16,051 nt of DNA from Thalassiosira profunda (taxonomy: Eukaryota > Bacillariophyta > Thalassiosirophyceae > Thalassiosirales > Thalassiosiraceae). Positions 15,952 through 16,051 of the stretch are shown here, one piece after another. The position numbers were made by a program, and so were the translations under genes. The stretch lies in NCBI GenBank assembly GCA_036939355.1, contig JALLAP010000233.1:1-16051 (forward strand), in the 5' to 3' direction. The notes beneath the pieces are model-generated. The model had not been told where the DNA came from. It saw nothing but the letters and a program-made list of their open reading frames with translations, and searched no databases. Positions within the stretch are counted from its first letter, which is position 1, and the number at the start of each line of letters is the position of its first letter.

Positions 15952-16051
15952 CTGCATCGACATGAATGGATGGAGATATGACATTGAGATTGTATAATTG
16001 CAGTGAACAAACTTCAGCTATTGTAGCGAGAAAACACTTACCGATGGCGAG
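14266..16051 (-). CDS. Modular secreted protein, PTS linkers and F5/8C-like domains (5' partial)
   Basis: The gene enters from the right edge on the minus strand. Exons are 16051-16042 (partial), 15951-15564, 15477-15210, 15135-15030 and 14943-14266; all introns (90, 86, 74 and 86 bases) are GT..AG and the frame holds, giving 482 residues before the stop. Each module begins with a Pro-Thr-Ser linker (VSPTKKPTSPPTVSPT) and continues into a domain of about 170 residues. That domain has a variable-length KAIDG or KSFDG..GRYTCD strand, a CNACD or CYNCD pair, W-E/W-N positions, a Y-L-E-Y-R or Y-L-D-Y-K strand and a final AEIEIAG or TELEFPG. The pattern resembles discoidin/F5/8 type C galactose-binding domains, so sugar or surface binding is likely. 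Such linkers are common in secreted stramenopile proteins. No signal peptide is visible because the 5' end is outside. Confidence 0.78.

Noticed and set aside
1..16051. A mobile element, CRISPR array, tRNA or rRNA gene, or a bacterial-type gene cluster.
   Set aside because: No terminal repeats, transposase or integrase motifs, spaced repeats or tRNA-like folds were recognised on either strand.

Overview
The window looks like a stretch of a gene-dense, GC-rich nuclear genome from a unicellular stramenopile, most likely a diatom or a close relative. Several signs agree. Introns are short (69 to 94 bases) with GT..AG ends. There is a small TTAGGG-type repeat. The protein families are eukaryotic and secretory: an ATP12 assembly factor, a cathepsin X/Z, a Golgi-type sulfotransferase, an Och1-like glycosyltransferase and Pro-Thr-Ser-linker secreted modules. 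Two leucine-rich-repeat proteins carry C-terminal tails that I recall from predicted diatom proteins. The assignment rests on recalled family resemblance, not on a search.

Layout, left to right: an ATP12-like mitochondrial chaperone (+, 1-1248); a small two-helix membrane protein (-, 1408-1722); a 365-base divergent promoter region with a short TTAGGG-like array; a BspA-type leucine-rich repeat plus ankyrin-like protein (+, 2088-4184); a sulfotransferase-like type II membrane protein with a Cys-rich C-terminal half (-, 4216-6624); a 425-base divergent promoter region with six TTAGCC/GGCTAA hexamers; an RNI-type leucine-rich repeat protein (+, 7050-8915); a four-exon cathepsin X/Z gene (-, 9004-10526); a two-exon gene tentatively related to the AhpD-like fold (+, 11015-12355); a two-exon GT32/Och1-like glycosyltransferase (+, 12696-14039); and the 3' part of a modular secreted protein with Pro-Thr-Ser linkers and F5/8-type-C-like domains (-, 14266 to beyond the right edge).

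Genes nearly alternate in strand, so the window is mostly convergent pairs with tiny 3' gaps (31 bases at the tightest) and divergent pairs with shared 5' regions of 365 to 488 bases. Five of the eight coding loci after the first gene (sulfotransferase, cathepsin, glycosyltransferase, modular protein and the small membrane protein) encode membrane or secretory-pathway products, but nothing shows that they act together. I see no operon and no defence, mobile or CRISPR system.

Two single-N positions (9626 and 10697) are each flanked by direct copies of about 72 bases. These are almost certainly unmerged contig overlaps. The first one falls inside the cathepsin gene, so exon 1 and intron 1 must be read with one copy removed. 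Splice models were derived by eye from frame continuity, splice sites and homology. They are strong for the cathepsin, the glycosyltransferase and the modular protein. They are weaker for the gene at 11015-12355, where two donor sites are possible.
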